A DNA stretch of 64,000 nucleotides from Bacillota bacterium (GTDB lineage: Bacteria; Bacillota_A; Clostridia; Lachnospirales; Lachnospiraceae). Position numbers and translations under genes: made by a program. The DNA lies in the NCBI GenBank assembly GCA_023407175.1, contig JAEYMU010000057.1, positions 262,504-326,503 of the forward strand, in the 5' to 3' direction. Under the pieces are notes generated by a model that saw nothing but the letters and a program-made list of their open reading frames with translations, was not told the DNA's origin and did no database searches. Position 1 is the stretch's first letter, and each line of letters opens with the position of its first letter. This document shows, piece by piece, positions 8,180-17,439 of the stretch.

Positions 8180-8518
8180 GTGACAGAAATTCCCCTTTAT
8201 GCAGCTAAAGAGAGTAAAGCGGGAGTTATTCAACCATATACTCTTACTCAGGTGGCAACATTGACTATTAGTCTCTCAGATACTGTAGCTGTCTTTGTAT
8301 TTAAACCATCATCTATCGGTATTGGATTGTTGACATTAGGATTCACAGGAAATTTTAATACATATCTTAGCGGTATAAAATATGGATATAATACTTATGT
8401 ACTTCCAGTAATGAGTGGTGGCGTTTCAGCCCCTTCCAAAGGGACAGGTTCTCTTTCCGGAACATATACAGTAATTGGTTATGAAAGTATTCCTATTTTG
8501 GAAGCCTTTGCTTGGTAA
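8180..8518 (+). CDS. Hypothetical beta-rich protein or C-terminal remnant
   Basis: A 112-residue frame with alternating hydrophobic, Thr, Ser and Gly residues, as in an extracellular or phage-type beta domain; no signal peptide or lipobox. The putative GTG start has only GAAGG four bases before it, and the open frame reaches back a further seven codons to a stop, so it could also be the tail of a decayed longer gene. It is AT-rich like its upstream neighbour and is followed by a strong terminator, implying it is or was the last gene of that unit. Function not recognised. Confidence 0.4.
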   Translation: MTEIPLYAAKESKAGVIQPYTLTQVATLTISLSDTVAVFVFKPSSIGIGLLTLGFTGNFNTYLSGIKYGYNTYVLPVMSGGVSAPSKGTGSLSGTYTVIGYESIPILEAFAW

Positions 8519-8541
8519 AGTTGTAATAATAAAGGTATAGT

Positions 8542-8575
8542 AAAAGGGCTTTCATCGTGAAAGCCCTTTTATATA
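8542..8575. terminator. Strong terminator, likely bidirectional
   Basis: A perfect 13-bp stem (AAAAGGGCTTTCA / TGAAAGCCCTTTT) with a TCG loop and T-rich flanks on both strands. It separates the small plus-strand genes from the convergent histidine kinase gene. Confidence 0.85.
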
Positions 8576-8694
8576 TTTACCCTTCTACATGTGAATCCTT
8601 GACATTGAAGCAAACCTTTTTGCTTGTGTAAAAAATTCCTTGGATGTAAATAATGCAGGCTTTTGCCACCTGAATTATATTTTTTTATTGCTCC

Positions 8695-10260
8695 TCAATC
8701 CATACCATGCTCCGGTCCTCGGTCTGTCTGAAAAGACAGCCAGAACTCCACTCCGTTCTCCTTATTTCTCACCCCGTATTTACCATGATGGGCATTCATA
8801 ATGGAACGTACGATGTATAGCCCCAGTCCAATATTATTCTGGGAAGTCCTTTTTCTTGATTTATCCTCCCGGTAGAAGCTGTTCCATATTTTATCCATAT
8901 GCTCCTCATCAATATGGGAGCCCTCGTTGTATACAGTTAGGATAACCTCATCCCCCTCGGGTTTGATCCTGATAATAATTTTATGTCCTTTTTTTGTATA
9001 GCTGATGGCATTTGCAATATAATTATTCAGGGCCACCTCCATATATAAGGGGTCGGCAATGATCACAGGGCAGGGTTGTGAATAGAATTCGCCCACAATC
9101 TCCTTATGCTCCATCAGCAGCTTATTCTTCCTGTAAATCCTTTCGGCAAGCTCCATCGGATTAATTTTCTCCATATTAAGGTTCAGCAGCCGATTTTCAA
9201 AATCGGACAGATTCAGAAGATTTTTAATTAAGATATCCATTTTTTTGGTCTCATCCTGAATCGTTTCGTAATAAAAGGCTTTATCGATGCCGGGAATATC
9301 ATTACTTAACATCTCGGTATATCCGGCCAGTATTGCCAAGGGTGTCTTGAGCTCATGGGAGATATTGGCAATGAGCTCTTTTCTCTGCTCATCCACCTCA
9401 CTCATATACTTATTATCGATTTCAAGCTTCTTATTTGCCTCCTGCAGGCTCTGTATGTTCCTTTCCAGCCGGTCGGACATATTATTGATATTCCTTGCCA
9501 GGCTCCCGATCTCATCCTTGCGGTTGATGTCCCTGGAACGAAGAGAAAAATCCAGGTTGGATATCTTTATCGCCACCTTATTGATATCCTCAATCGGCTT
9601 TGTAAACTGTTTTGCAATTACATATACAATAAGACTTCCCATAATAATGGCAAAGCTTGAGATATAAAGCACAAACAGGTTGGTGCTTTTCATATCGGAG
9701 CTGATGGATTTTACGGAAAGCCGGATTACCAGATAATAGGTGTTTTCTCCCTGCACAATTTTACTAAGCAGGCGGATTCGGTCCCCATCCTTCATATTGG
9801 TCTTGATTATAGTTGGCTCGTCCGCTTTGTAATAGCTCTTCGGATACTTTTCAAAATCGAAATCTGTAAAGTCAGAACGGAGATCCGATCTTGGATCGGC
9901 CTGTATATCTGCCTGCGGCATTGTATTCGGACTTAGCTTTTGATCTATCTGCGGATTTATTTGGCGTGCAATCTCGGGATTAAACGTACGATTGGAGTAA
10001 ATAAGATTAAAATTTGTGTCTGTAAGGAGAATTTCCAGACTGTTATCAAATACCAGGGTACGGATGGCATATATAATATCCTCCTCTGTAGTCCCTGCCT
10101 GCTCCTGAATCTGCCGGTTAATATCCTTCATCATTTTTGTCTTTTGAAAGACATAATATTTCTCGGCAAGAAGGAAATTAGCCGCCATCTGAATTATGAA
10201 TAAAATCAAAAGTATTCCGCATATCGTTACTGTCAGTCTTGCCTTTATTGATTTAAACAT
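8695..10260 (-). CDS. Sensor histidine kinase, HAMP type
   Basis: Membrane sensor kinase (521 aa). Order: transmembrane helix ~10-32, extracellular sensor ~33-193, transmembrane helix ~195-216, HAMP ~217-270, HisKA with the phospho-acceptor His about 302 in ISHELKTPLAIL, then an ATPase domain with an N-box (ALNNYIANAISYT) and the GLGLYIV glycine motif. The sensor loop contains a run of near-repeats rich in Asp, Gln and Pro (QADIQADPRSDLRSD). It overlaps the response regulator gene by 16 bases, so the two form a coupled pair. The signal is unknown; the neighbouring glycosidases are a weak hint of cell-envelope or sugar sensing. Confidence 0.93.
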   Translation of the reverse strand: MFKSIKARLTVTICGILLILFIIQMAANFLLAEKYYVFQKTKMMKDINRQIQEQAGTTEEDIIYAIRTLVFDNSLEILLTDTNFNLIYSNRTFNPEIARQINPQIDQKLSPNTMPQADIQADPRSDLRSDFTDFDFEKYPKSYYKADEPTIIKTNMKDGDRIRLLSKIVQGENTYYLVIRLSVKSISSDMKSTNLFVLYISSFAIIMGSLIVYVIAKQFTKPIEDINKVAIKISNLDFSLRSRDINRKDEIGSLARNINNMSDRLERNIQSLQEANKKLEIDNKYMSEVDEQRKELIANISHELKTPLAILAGYTEMLSNDIPGIDKAFYYETIQDETKKMDILIKNLLNLSDFENRLLNLNMEKINPMELAERIYRKNKLLMEHKEIVGEFYSQPCPVIIADPLYMEVALNNYIANAISYTKKGHKIIIRIKPEGDEVILTVYNEGSHIDEEHMDKIWNSFYREDKSRKRTSQNNIGLGLYIVRSIMNAHHGKYGVRNKENGVEFWLSFQTDRGPEHGMD

Positions 10261-10931
10261 GCACCCACCTCAAAGCGGTATCCCCTGCCGTGTATTGTTT
10301 TGATATAATCGGAGCCGATTTTTGCGCGCAGCTGCTTAATATGGGTATCAACAGTCCGCCCATCTCCAAAATAATCATAGTTCCATACATTATTCAATAT
10401 CTTTTCCCTCGACAAAACCGTATCAATATTTCCAACCATATAAATTAACAGGTCATATTCCTTGGGTGTAAGATAAATTCTCTCACCATTTACCTTCACA
10501 ATCATTCCAATCTTATCAATTGTTATATCTCCTATAGTTATAAGCTCGTTGGAATTATACCTGCAACGGTTTAGAACCGCTTCAATATGTGCCAGTAAAA
10601 TAACCGGAGAAAAGGGCTTGGTAATATAATCATCCGCACCGTTCTTAAAGCCCAGCAGCTGATCGTATTCTTGGCTCTTTGCTGTGAGCATGATTACAGG
10701 AACATGGGATACCTCCCTGATTTCCTTCAGTACCTCAAAGCCATCCTTATGTGGCATCATCACATCCAACAATATCAAATCCACCTTGTTAACACTGCAA
10801 TAAAATATCTCCACGGCCTTTTTGCCGTCCTCCGCTTCCAGCACCTTATAGCCGCAGCTGGTCAGATAATCCTTAAGCATTCTGCGGATTCTGCCTTCAT
10901 CCTCTGCAATCAGTATCGTTCCATTATTCAT
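10245..10931 (-). CDS. OmpR/PhoB-type response regulator
   Basis: Receiver domain (~1-120) with acidic residues near 10-12, phospho-acceptor Asp about 56 in LLDVMMP, and the conserved Lys in YITKPFSP; a C-terminal winged-helix DNA-binding domain (~130-225) ends in the usual TIHGRGYRFE. At 228 aa it is full length. It is transcribed first and its stop overlaps the kinase start. AAGGAGG lies 13 bases before the ATG, a rather wide spacing. Target genes are unknown. Confidence 0.93.
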   Translation of the reverse strand: MNNGTILIAEDEGRIRRMLKDYLTSCGYKVLEAEDGKKAVEIFYCSVNKVDLILLDVMMPHKDGFEVLKEIREVSHVPVIMLTAKSQEYDQLLGFKNGADDYITKPFSPVILLAHIEAVLNRCRYNSNELITIGDITIDKIGMIVKVNGERIYLTPKEYDLLIYMVGNIDTVLSREKILNNVWNYDYFGDGRTVDTHIKQLRAKIGSDYIKTIHGRGYRFEVGACLNQ

Positions 10932-11135
10932 TTCTTCTGCTTTTCCTCCTTAGAATGATCGAACACTCTTATAATTCCAATACCTGGTACCGCTCTGCAT
11001 AAATATCGCTTAATATAGAGCAGTACCATATATTACCCTGTCTTATACTTCTATTGTAACCTTGACTATGTGATGGAATTGTGATGAAAATGCGAAGATT
11101 TCATATCCTGATTTATATCCTTACTTTTATAGCAA

Positions 11136-11168
11136 AAGGACAGGATATCATTTCCATACCCTGTCCTT
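11136..11168 (-). terminator. Terminator of the GH31 gene
   Basis: A 9-bp perfect stem AAGGACAGG / CCTGTCCTT with a 15-base loop, followed on the minus strand by TTTTGC, just after the alpha-xylosidase stop. Confidence 0.7.
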
Positions 11169-11195
11169 GAAAGCTTTTATTTTAAATTGCTGTAA

Positions 11196-13547
11196 CTATT
11201 CAGAGCCAAACCCGCAAACAATCTTTCCTTTACCGCTGGGAGTGATTACCGTATCATTGCCCTTAATCTCAAAGCCTGCGTTTTCAACCGATACTATATT
11301 CGTTACGTTGACAAGTACAACACTGTAGGCTTTTTCTGAAGCCACATCAATGGTTATAGTATTGCCGTTCTTAACAATTTCAGCTTTCAGTGCCAGGTTT
11401 TTCTCATTGTCATAAACTACGGTGGCGGAAGGAATTTGATCCTTGAGCTCATAGGTCTTCAGCGTTACCTGATCGGAATAATCATATACCGCATCCTCCT
11501 CATTTGCTCCAACTGCGATAATACTGCCCTCCTTTACCATCAAGGGAATATCCAGATAGCCAATCTTTTCTTTATACCAGCGGCCACCAATCTGAACCTC
11601 TCCGGTAAAGAAATCCGTCCATCTGCCCTCCGGCAAATAATAATTTGCAATTCCCTCATCATTGAATACCGGAGCAACCAGCAGGGAATCTCCTAAGATA
11701 TATTGCTTATCCAGATAAGCACACATCTGGTCATCGGTAAACTCCATAACCATGCTTCTCATGGAAGGTACACCGGTCTTAGCGGTCTCGATTGCATTAC
11801 GGAACAGATACGGCATCAGAGAAGCCTTTAATCTGGTAAAAAATCTTACAACATCGACCGCTTCCTCATCATAGGCCCAGGGTACACGGTAGGAGGTGCT
11901 TCCATGCAGACGGGAATGAGTGGATAATAGGCCAAAGGCACACCAGCGCTTATAAACATCCGGAGTTGAGGTGTTCTCAAAGCCGCCGATATCGTGGCTC
12001 CAGAAGCCAAAGCCTGACATGGTAAGGGATAAACCGCCGCGAAGGCTCTCTGCCATGGACTCATAATCAGACCAGCAGTCTCCGCCCCAGTGAACCGGGA
12101 ATTTCTGTCCGCCTACGGTGGCACTTCTGGCAAATAATACTGCCTCGCCCTTGCCGCGCTTTCTTTCTAACAGCTCATATACGGTCTTATTATATAAATA
12201 GGTGTAATAGTTATGCATCTTAATCGGATCGGAACCATCATAATATACGGCATCGGTAGGAATTCTCTCACCAAAATCGGTCTTAAAGCAGTCAACTCCC
12301 ATATCCAACAGTGCCTCCAGCTTACCGGCGAACCATTCGCAGGCCTTTGGATTGGTAAAATCAACAATTGCCATTCCGGGCTGCCACATATCCCACTGCC
12401 ATACATCACCGTTCGAACGCTTTATAAAGTAACCGCCGCTGGCTCCCTCTGCAAACATCGGAGATTCCTGTCCGATATAGCTGTTAATCCAAACACAGAT
12501 TTTCAGTCCCTTTTCCTTTAAGCGTTTCAGCATGCCGACCGGATCGGGGAACACTCTGGAATCCCAGATAAAATCACTCCAATGGAATTCCTTCATCCAG
12601 AAGCAGTCAAAATGGAATACCTTAAGAGGAATACCACGGTTTAACATACCGTCCACAAAGCTGTTAACGGTTGCTTCATCATAATTGGTCGTAAAGGAGG
12701 TGGACAGCCAAAGTCCAAAGGTCCACGGAGCCGGCAGGGAAGGCTTTCCGGTAAGGTCGGTATATCTGGTCAAAACCTCCTTCATGGAGGGACCGTTCAG
12801 GATAAAGTAATCCAGTTCTTCTCCTGATACTGAGAATTGTACCTTCTTTACCATCTCGGAGCTCACCTCAAAGGATACCTTTTCCGGATGGTTTACAAAT
12901 ACGCCGTAGCCCCGATTGGAAATATAGAAGGGTATATTCTTATAGGATTGCTCGGTTGAAGTGCCGCCGTCCTCATTCCATATAGTAACGGTCTGCCCAT
13001 TTTTAATAAAAGGGGTAAAGCGTTCGCCGAAGCCATAAATCAACTCCCCTACGGACAGGGAAAGGCGCTCTCTCATATAGGTATCGTGTATCCCGCCGTC
13101 ATCATAGGCCAGACCTCTCCAATCGGTCTTGACATAGGCCAGATCACGCCAGCCGCTGTCGGTCAGCTTCTCGCTGCCGCGGTAGAAAATCATTTTCCAA
13201 TTGGCTTTATTAATCTCCAGGCGAAGGCTTCCGCTGTAGATTTTAAGAAAACCCTCCTGGTCCTCTACCGTCAGATTTCTGTTATCATCTATTTCAATCT
13301 CAAAGTCAGGTGTTCTTTTCTTCACGCCCAGATAATGGTTCGCTCTGATGCGAAAAACCTCCGGTGCCGGAGAAGAAATGCGTATGGTCAGATTTGGCCC
13401 GCCCAGAGTATCTCCTCTATGATTAATTTTATGTGTCGGAGCACATATTGTTAACAGGTTGTCTTCTTTCTTCGCATAATAAACCTCTGCGGGAGAGAAA
13501 ACCTCGGTTCCTTCCTTATGGATCCAACATCCGTTACTAAATTTCAT
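11196..13547 (-). CDS. yicI: Alpha-xylosidase, GH31 (YicI/XylS type)
   Basis: Intracellular glycoside hydrolase of family 31 that removes alpha-xylosyl residues, for example from xyloglucan oligosaccharides such as isoprimeverose. The catalytic nucleophile Asp about 424 is in CFKTDFGERIP and the acid/base Asp about 490 in HWGGDCWSDYESM, both in the YicI arrangement; the long N-terminal beta domain and C-terminal beta domains are present (783 aa, family length ~770-790). There is no signal peptide, so it acts on imported oligosaccharide. The start is ATG at 13547, five bases after AAGGAGG; the frame is open seven codons further. It is monocistronic, divergent from a GH3 lipoprotein gene. Confidence 0.92.
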   Translation of the reverse strand: MKFSNGCWIHKEGTEVFSPAEVYYAKKEDNLLTICAPTHKINHRGDTLGGPNLTIRISSPAPEVFRIRANHYLGVKKRTPDFEIEIDDNRNLTVEDQEGFLKIYSGSLRLEINKANWKMIFYRGSEKLTDSGWRDLAYVKTDWRGLAYDDGGIHDTYMRERLSLSVGELIYGFGERFTPFIKNGQTVTIWNEDGGTSTEQSYKNIPFYISNRGYGVFVNHPEKVSFEVSSEMVKKVQFSVSGEELDYFILNGPSMKEVLTRYTDLTGKPSLPAPWTFGLWLSTSFTTNYDEATVNSFVDGMLNRGIPLKVFHFDCFWMKEFHWSDFIWDSRVFPDPVGMLKRLKEKGLKICVWINSYIGQESPMFAEGASGGYFIKRSNGDVWQWDMWQPGMAIVDFTNPKACEWFAGKLEALLDMGVDCFKTDFGERIPTDAVYYDGSDPIKMHNYYTYLYNKTVYELLERKRGKGEAVLFARSATVGGQKFPVHWGGDCWSDYESMAESLRGGLSLTMSGFGFWSHDIGGFENTSTPDVYKRWCAFGLLSTHSRLHGSTSYRVPWAYDEEAVDVVRFFTRLKASLMPYLFRNAIETAKTGVPSMRSMVMEFTDDQMCAYLDKQYILGDSLLVAPVFNDEGIANYYLPEGRWTDFFTGEVQIGGRWYKEKIGYLDIPLMVKEGSIIAVGANEEDAVYDYSDQVTLKTYELKDQIPSATVVYDNEKNLALKAEIVKNGNTITIDVASEKAYSVVLVNVTNIVSVENAGFEIKGNDTVITPSGKGKIVCGFGSE

Positions 13548-13643
13548 AGTATCCTCCTTACCATGCAATGCATGTTATTTATTCTCTTCTTTAAATTTAG
13601 TATGTACTGATTTCATTTCAAAATCAATCTGCCTGTGCAGAAA

Positions 13644-13649
13644 ATTATA
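13644..13649 (-). promoter_or_regulatory. Extended -10 for the GH31 gene
   Basis: On the minus strand TGTTATAAT forms an extended -10; no good -35 is seen. The rest of the divergent gap 13548-13773 contains no gene. Confidence 0.45.
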
Positions 13650-13773
13650 ACAATATGCCGGTAAAATAAAAATGTCATATTCTTGCCTTTACATGGCATA
13701 TTTTTGTCAATACCTGCCGCCGTTCCATAAATTGGACAGGAATTTGCAGAATACTTCTAAAGTATAACTTATC

Positions 13774-13802
13774 TTGAATTATTATCAAATCACAATTATT
13801 AT
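13774..13802 (+). promoter_or_regulatory. Promoter of the GH3 lipoprotein gene
   Basis: TTGAAT (13774-13779), 17-base spacer, TATTAT (13797-13802), ending about 80 bases before the start codon. Confidence 0.6.
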
Positions 13803-13881
13803 AGATAATAAGCATGAATTATTTTATTTTATATGCTTTTAGCAAATAATAATCGATATAGAAAGGAGGCTTCCTTCCATC

Positions 13882-15135
13882 ATGAAATTTAAAAAATTCT
13901 TTTTTCCGGCCAGTATTATGCTTATCATCCTGGCAGCGGTTTTAAACGGCTGCGGCTTATCCAATAAAGGTGCGGGTGTGACCCCATCCGTCACTCCCGG
14001 CATCACTCCTGCCCAAACTACAGTGCCGACTCTCCAGCCCTCTCCTACCGCCGTCCCCACACCATCTTCGGCTCCAACCCTCCAGCCCTCTCCTACAACG
14101 ATACCCTCTGATCAGAGTACACTGGAAAAGGCTGCTTCCAATATTCTTTCCACCATGACTCTGGAGGAAAAGATCGGACAGATGTTCTTCGTGCGCTGCA
14201 AGGCTGCTACCGCCGAAGCGGATATCAGGGAATTCCATCCGGGAGGACTTATCCTTTTCACAGAGGATTTTAAAAACAAAACCAAAACTCAGGTACAAAA
14301 GAACATCAATAGCTATCAGAAGGCTTCTGAGCTTTCCCTGCTGATAGGTGTCGATGAAGAAGGCGGTACCGTAAACCGGGTCAGCAGCTACAGCGCCTTT
14401 CGTGCAGCTCCTTTCCTATCACCGCAGAAGCTATTCGAGGAGGGAGGTCTTGACCTGATTGAAAATGACACCCTTGAAAAATCAGCTCTTCTGAAAAGTC
14501 TTGGCATCAATGTCAACCTTGCCCCGGTCTGTGATGTATCCACCAATCCCTCCGATTTCATCTATAAACGGTCCTTCGGAAAGGATGCCGAGGAAACAGC
14601 TGAGTATGTAAAAACGGTTGTAGCTGCCATGAATTCCAAGAATATGGGCTGTACCCTGAAGCATTTTCCGGGCTACGGCAATAATACCGACACCCATACC
14701 GGAATTGCCATCGATAAAAGAAGCAGCGATACCTTCTATCAGAGCGATTTTCTTCCCTTTCTTGCAGGAATTAAGGCAGGTGCCGGAAGCATTATGGTTT
14801 CCCATAATATCGTACAGTGCTTTGATTCGGAGCGGCCAGCCTCCCTCTCCCCTGCGGTTCATGAAATTTTGCGGGATGATCTTGGCTTTCAGGGAGTTAT
14901 CCTGTCAGATGATCTTAGCATGGACGCCATAAAACAGTATACGGGCGAGGAAGAAGCCGCTGTGACCGCCGTACTGGCCGGTAATGACCTGCTTATCGTG
15001 ACTGATTATGAGGTACAGATCCCTGCTGTTATCGCTGCCGTAAAGGATGAAAAAATAAGTGAAAGCCTTATTGACGAAGCTGTTCTTCGCATCCTGGAGT
15101 GGAAGCTGTCACTTGATATCATAAGTCAGGAATAA
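13882..15135 (+). CDS. GH3 beta-N-acetylhexosaminidase-like lipoprotein (NagZ family)
   Basis: Glycoside hydrolase of family 3, predicted to trim N-acetylhexosamine residues, possibly from peptidoglycan. It starts with a lipoprotein signal (hydrophobic residues ~7-20, lipobox VLNGC with Cys 24), then a low-complexity Pro/Thr/Ser linker (~33-76) containing two copies of TLQPSPT, then the (beta/alpha)8 domain with GVDEEGG near 156, KHFPGYG at 260-266 and the catalytic SDDLSMDA near 342. The His-Asp pair typical of NagZ enzymes may be in the TDTHTG segment. It is attached to the outer membrane face, unlike cytosolic Gram-negative NagZ. No second GH3 domain is present. Confidence 0.87.
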   Translation: MKFKKFFFPASIMLIILAAVLNGCGLSNKGAGVTPSVTPGITPAQTTVPTLQPSPTAVPTPSSAPTLQPSPTTIPSDQSTLEKAASNILSTMTLEEKIGQMFFVRCKAATAEADIREFHPGGLILFTEDFKNKTKTQVQKNINSYQKASELSLLIGVDEEGGTVNRVSSYSAFRAAPFLSPQKLFEEGGLDLIENDTLEKSALLKSLGINVNLAPVCDVSTNPSDFIYKRSFGKDAEETAEYVKTVVAAMNSKNMGCTLKHFPGYGNNTDTHTGIAIDKRSSDTFYQSDFLPFLAGIKAGAGSIMVSHNIVQCFDSERPASLSPAVHEILRDDLGFQGVILSDDLSMDAIKQYTGEEEAAVTAVLAGNDLLIVTDYEVQIPAVIAAVKDEKISESLIDEAVLRILEWKLSLDIISQE

Positions 15136-15230
15136 AACCTCCTTAAAATCCACTGAAAATCATAATGCAATTTGCCAGAGATATGCTATACTATTCAAAA
15201 AAGCAGCGCTAATATTTATGGAGGTAGAAC

Positions 15231-15704
15231 ATGAGAAAAAAGAACCGTGAAGTTACAGATTTAAATGAGATTTCAGACATCATTGCAAAATGTGATGTCT
15301 GCCGTATTGCCTTTTTTGACGCCGAATATCCCTATATTATACCAATGAACTTTGGTTTTGAAATACTGGGCTCTGAGGTAAGCCTCTATTTCCATTGTGC
15401 AAAGGAGGGCAGGAAGCTGGAGCTCGCCGAGAAGAATCCCAGGGTTGCCTTTGAGATGGATTGCGGACATAACCTGCTTCTGGGTGCTACCGATTGCAAC
15501 AGTACGATGGAATACGAAAGTGTCTGCGGTAACGGTATTATAGAGTTTCTGGAGGGCAGCGATAAAATCTATGGCCTTACCCAAATTATGAAGCAGTATG
15601 TAAAAAAGGATTCCTACGATTTTGAAGAAAAAGATCTGAAGTTTGCTACCGTTTTTAAAATTACCGTAAAGGAAATCTGCGGAAAGAGGCTGAAAAAATC
15701 TTAA
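15231..15704 (+). CDS. NimA-like flavin-binding protein (pyridoxamine phosphate oxidase fold)
   Basis: A 157-residue split-barrel protein of the pyridoxamine 5'-phosphate oxidase/NimA type, which binds FMN or haem and includes proteins linked to 5-nitroimidazole resistance. Visible features are the N-terminal helix followed by VCRIAFFDAEYPYIIPMNFGF, the LYFHCAKEGRKLE turn and a C-terminal FKITVKEICGKR strand. GGAGG lies six bases before the ATG. It stands alone with its own terminator. Substrate and any drug effect cannot be read from the sequence. Confidence 0.82.
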   Translation: MRKKNREVTDLNEISDIIAKCDVCRIAFFDAEYPYIIPMNFGFEILGSEVSLYFHCAKEGRKLELAEKNPRVAFEMDCGHNLLLGATDCNSTMEYESVCGNGIIEFLEGSDKIYGLTQIMKQYVKKDSYDFEEKDLKFATVFKITVKEICGKRLKKS

Positions 15705-15740
15705 TACTTTAGGCAGCTTCCCCTTTATGTGATAATCCTA

Positions 15741-15777
15741 CTGCGGCGGATAGGAACTCAATTCCTATCCGCCGCAG
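15741..15777. terminator. Terminator after the NimA-like gene
   Basis: A perfect 16-bp stem CTGCGGCGGATAGGAA with a five-base loop, between convergent genes; the downstream flank is GTGTATTTTAT. It can serve both strands. Confidence 0.85.
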
Positions 15778-15810
15778 TGTATTTTATAAGGGCCAGAGGC
15801 ATTCCAGCTC

Positions 15811-16755
15811 CTATGCCTTTGTTACTATTTCAAGTCCTCCATTGGTACCGATACCCTCATAAAGTATCTCGCCGGTGCGTTTTGAAAACCGTACCTTCAC
15901 AACAGCATGAATGCTTTCTATGATGCTTCTGCACATCTGTCCATGGACCGGTGCTATAATCGGAGCTCCTTGCGCATGTGTGATACAGATATCAAGCCGG
16001 AAGCGGCAGTCTCGGAGCGTAACTATCAGCCTGTTATCCCTTTCATAAAATTGTTTGATCCAGGAGCCGTTATAGGTAGTAAATAAAAATATTCGGTCCT
16101 TATAGCGAAACATTGCCAGAAAGCCCCGGAAGCTGCCTCCCAAAAACGGAATATCCGCAATACTGATAAAAAGTGACACATCATCCGGCTGAAAATGGTT
16201 GGATTGGAACCAAACCCAGGATTTTGGCATGGATTTCCCCCAATTTTTCTCCGCATATCCAATTCCGCCCGTATAGTCAATATTTTTCCCACATATCTTC
16301 AAATGCCCGATGATTTCATTCTGTATGCAAATAATATCGTGATAGCACTCCATGCAGGGAATATATAAGAAGGGTCCCATAATTCCGGGGCGAAGGAAAG
16401 CTTTCGGGAATTCCATGATATTGCAAAAATAAAGATCTCCCTGCAGGCTAAAATCCCTCCCTGTGATATTAAGCCTAATCCGGCTTTTTGAGAAATAATT
16501 ATCCCCTATCATGATTTCAAATTTGTGCTTATTAAAGCTGAACTCATCCATATCATAATGAAAATAGCTTGTCTTGTTATTTGAATCCAGTATTTGAATA
16601 AAAGCATGGGTATCCCATTCACCGATTGCAATTCCCGGAATGATTGCAATTGAATTCTCTCCTTTTCTATCCGACAGCTTAAAATACCAGCCCTCAAAAT
16701 AGTGTTTCCTCTTTTTCTTACCCTGAAAAATATCAGGACATAATCCTCTCTTCAC
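15811..16755 (-). CDS. Tocopherol-cyclase-like protein
   Basis: A 314-residue protein with the marks of the tocopherol cyclase/VTE1-like family: KHYFEGWYFK near the N terminus (residues ~17-26) and a GYAEKNWGKSMPKSWVWFQSNHF block in the middle, where the paired Trp residues are conserved. It is predominantly beta structure with no signal peptide. Anaerobic bacteria do not make tocopherol, so the true role is probably another lipid or isoprenoid-type substrate, or a non-enzymatic lipocalin-like function. The start is GTG preceded by AGAGG. The short gap to the upstream gene (36 bases) suggests co-transcription with the small membrane protein. Family call is from memory of the motif. Confidence 0.72.
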   Translation of the reverse strand: MKRGLCPDIFQGKKKRKHYFEGWYFKLSDRKGENSIAIIPGIAIGEWDTHAFIQILDSNNKTSYFHYDMDEFSFNKHKFEIMIGDNYFSKSRIRLNITGRDFSLQGDLYFCNIMEFPKAFLRPGIMGPFLYIPCMECYHDIICIQNEIIGHLKICGKNIDYTGGIGYAEKNWGKSMPKSWVWFQSNHFQPDDVSLFISIADIPFLGGSFRGFLAMFRYKDRIFLFTTYNGSWIKQFYERDNRLIVTLRDCRFRLDICITHAQGAPIIAPVHGQMCRSIIESIHAVVKVRFSKRTGEILYEGIGTNGGLEIVTKA

Positions 16756-16791
16756 TCGATCTATCCTCTGCTTTCTTAAATCATATATTCC

Positions 16792-17247
16792 CTACTTTTC
16801 TGCTCTGTTTAAGGCATCCTCCGCCTCAGTACATTCTCCGTTAAAATCCCCTCTTAGGATTTTAAGCGCCGTCTTTTCAGCATTTATTTCATCCGAGGTT
16901 CTGACGCCCCATTGACGAATGAGAGGAAGCAGCGGACACCAGCCCTGAAGGGCATGTTGAAGCATGAAGCCCGCCACCGTGGCAGTCAGTAAAAACCAAA
17001 ATCTGCTGGTTTTTATACCAAGATAGGAACTTAACAAGATAAGTAAAGCTCCATTAACCTCCAATACGCGCTCGGTATCCCATTCTTGATTTAATTGCTG
17101 TATCCGTTCCGATTTTCCCTGTTCCTCGCAGCTTTTGAATATATTTAAAGAACGGATTGTCTGATTTCTGATATCCGTATTGATTTTTGGGTCCGTCCTA
17201 AGACTTACCCGCTTGGAGGTTGGAGGCAGTACAGTTTTCGTTCTCAT
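16792..17247 (-). CDS. Small membrane protein, DUF2892-like
   Basis: A 151-residue protein with a polar, basic N terminus (~1-55), two hydrophobic segments (~62-78 and ~84-104) and the GWCPLLPLIRQWGVR motif that resembles the DUF2892/YgaP-type membrane domain, followed by a charged helical tail ending in EDALNRAEK. GGAGTGA precedes the ATG. The Cys in the GWCP motif is a possible functional site, since these domains often occur with rhodanese proteins; no rhodanese is nearby. Function unknown. Confidence 0.65.
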   Translation of the reverse strand: MRTKTVLPPTSKRVSLRTDPKINTDIRNQTIRSLNIFKSCEEQGKSERIQQLNQEWDTERVLEVNGALLILLSSYLGIKTSRFWFLLTATVAGFMLQHALQGWCPLLPLIRQWGVRTSDEINAEKTALKILRGDFNGECTEAEDALNRAEK

Positions 17248-17390
17248 TGCATATCACTCCATTTCATAACTTTTGAGTTAGTATGTGTGATATATGGCAA
17301 AATATGCAGTTATGTACCAGTACATCGTTTGCAGATAAGCAGACAAGTAATCAGTCCAGTTATTTTGAAAACGATGTACTAATTTAGGGC

Positions 17391-17431
17391 ATAAAAAAGG
17401 CTGTTGAAAAAAGAAGTTTTTTCAACAGCCT
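17391..17431 (-). terminator. Terminator of the O-antigen-ligase-like gene
   Basis: A 15-bp perfect stem (AGGCTGTTGAAAAAA and complement) with a four-base loop, followed on the minus strand by TTTTTTA. Confidence 0.9.
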
Positions 17432-17439
17432 GAGGCTTG

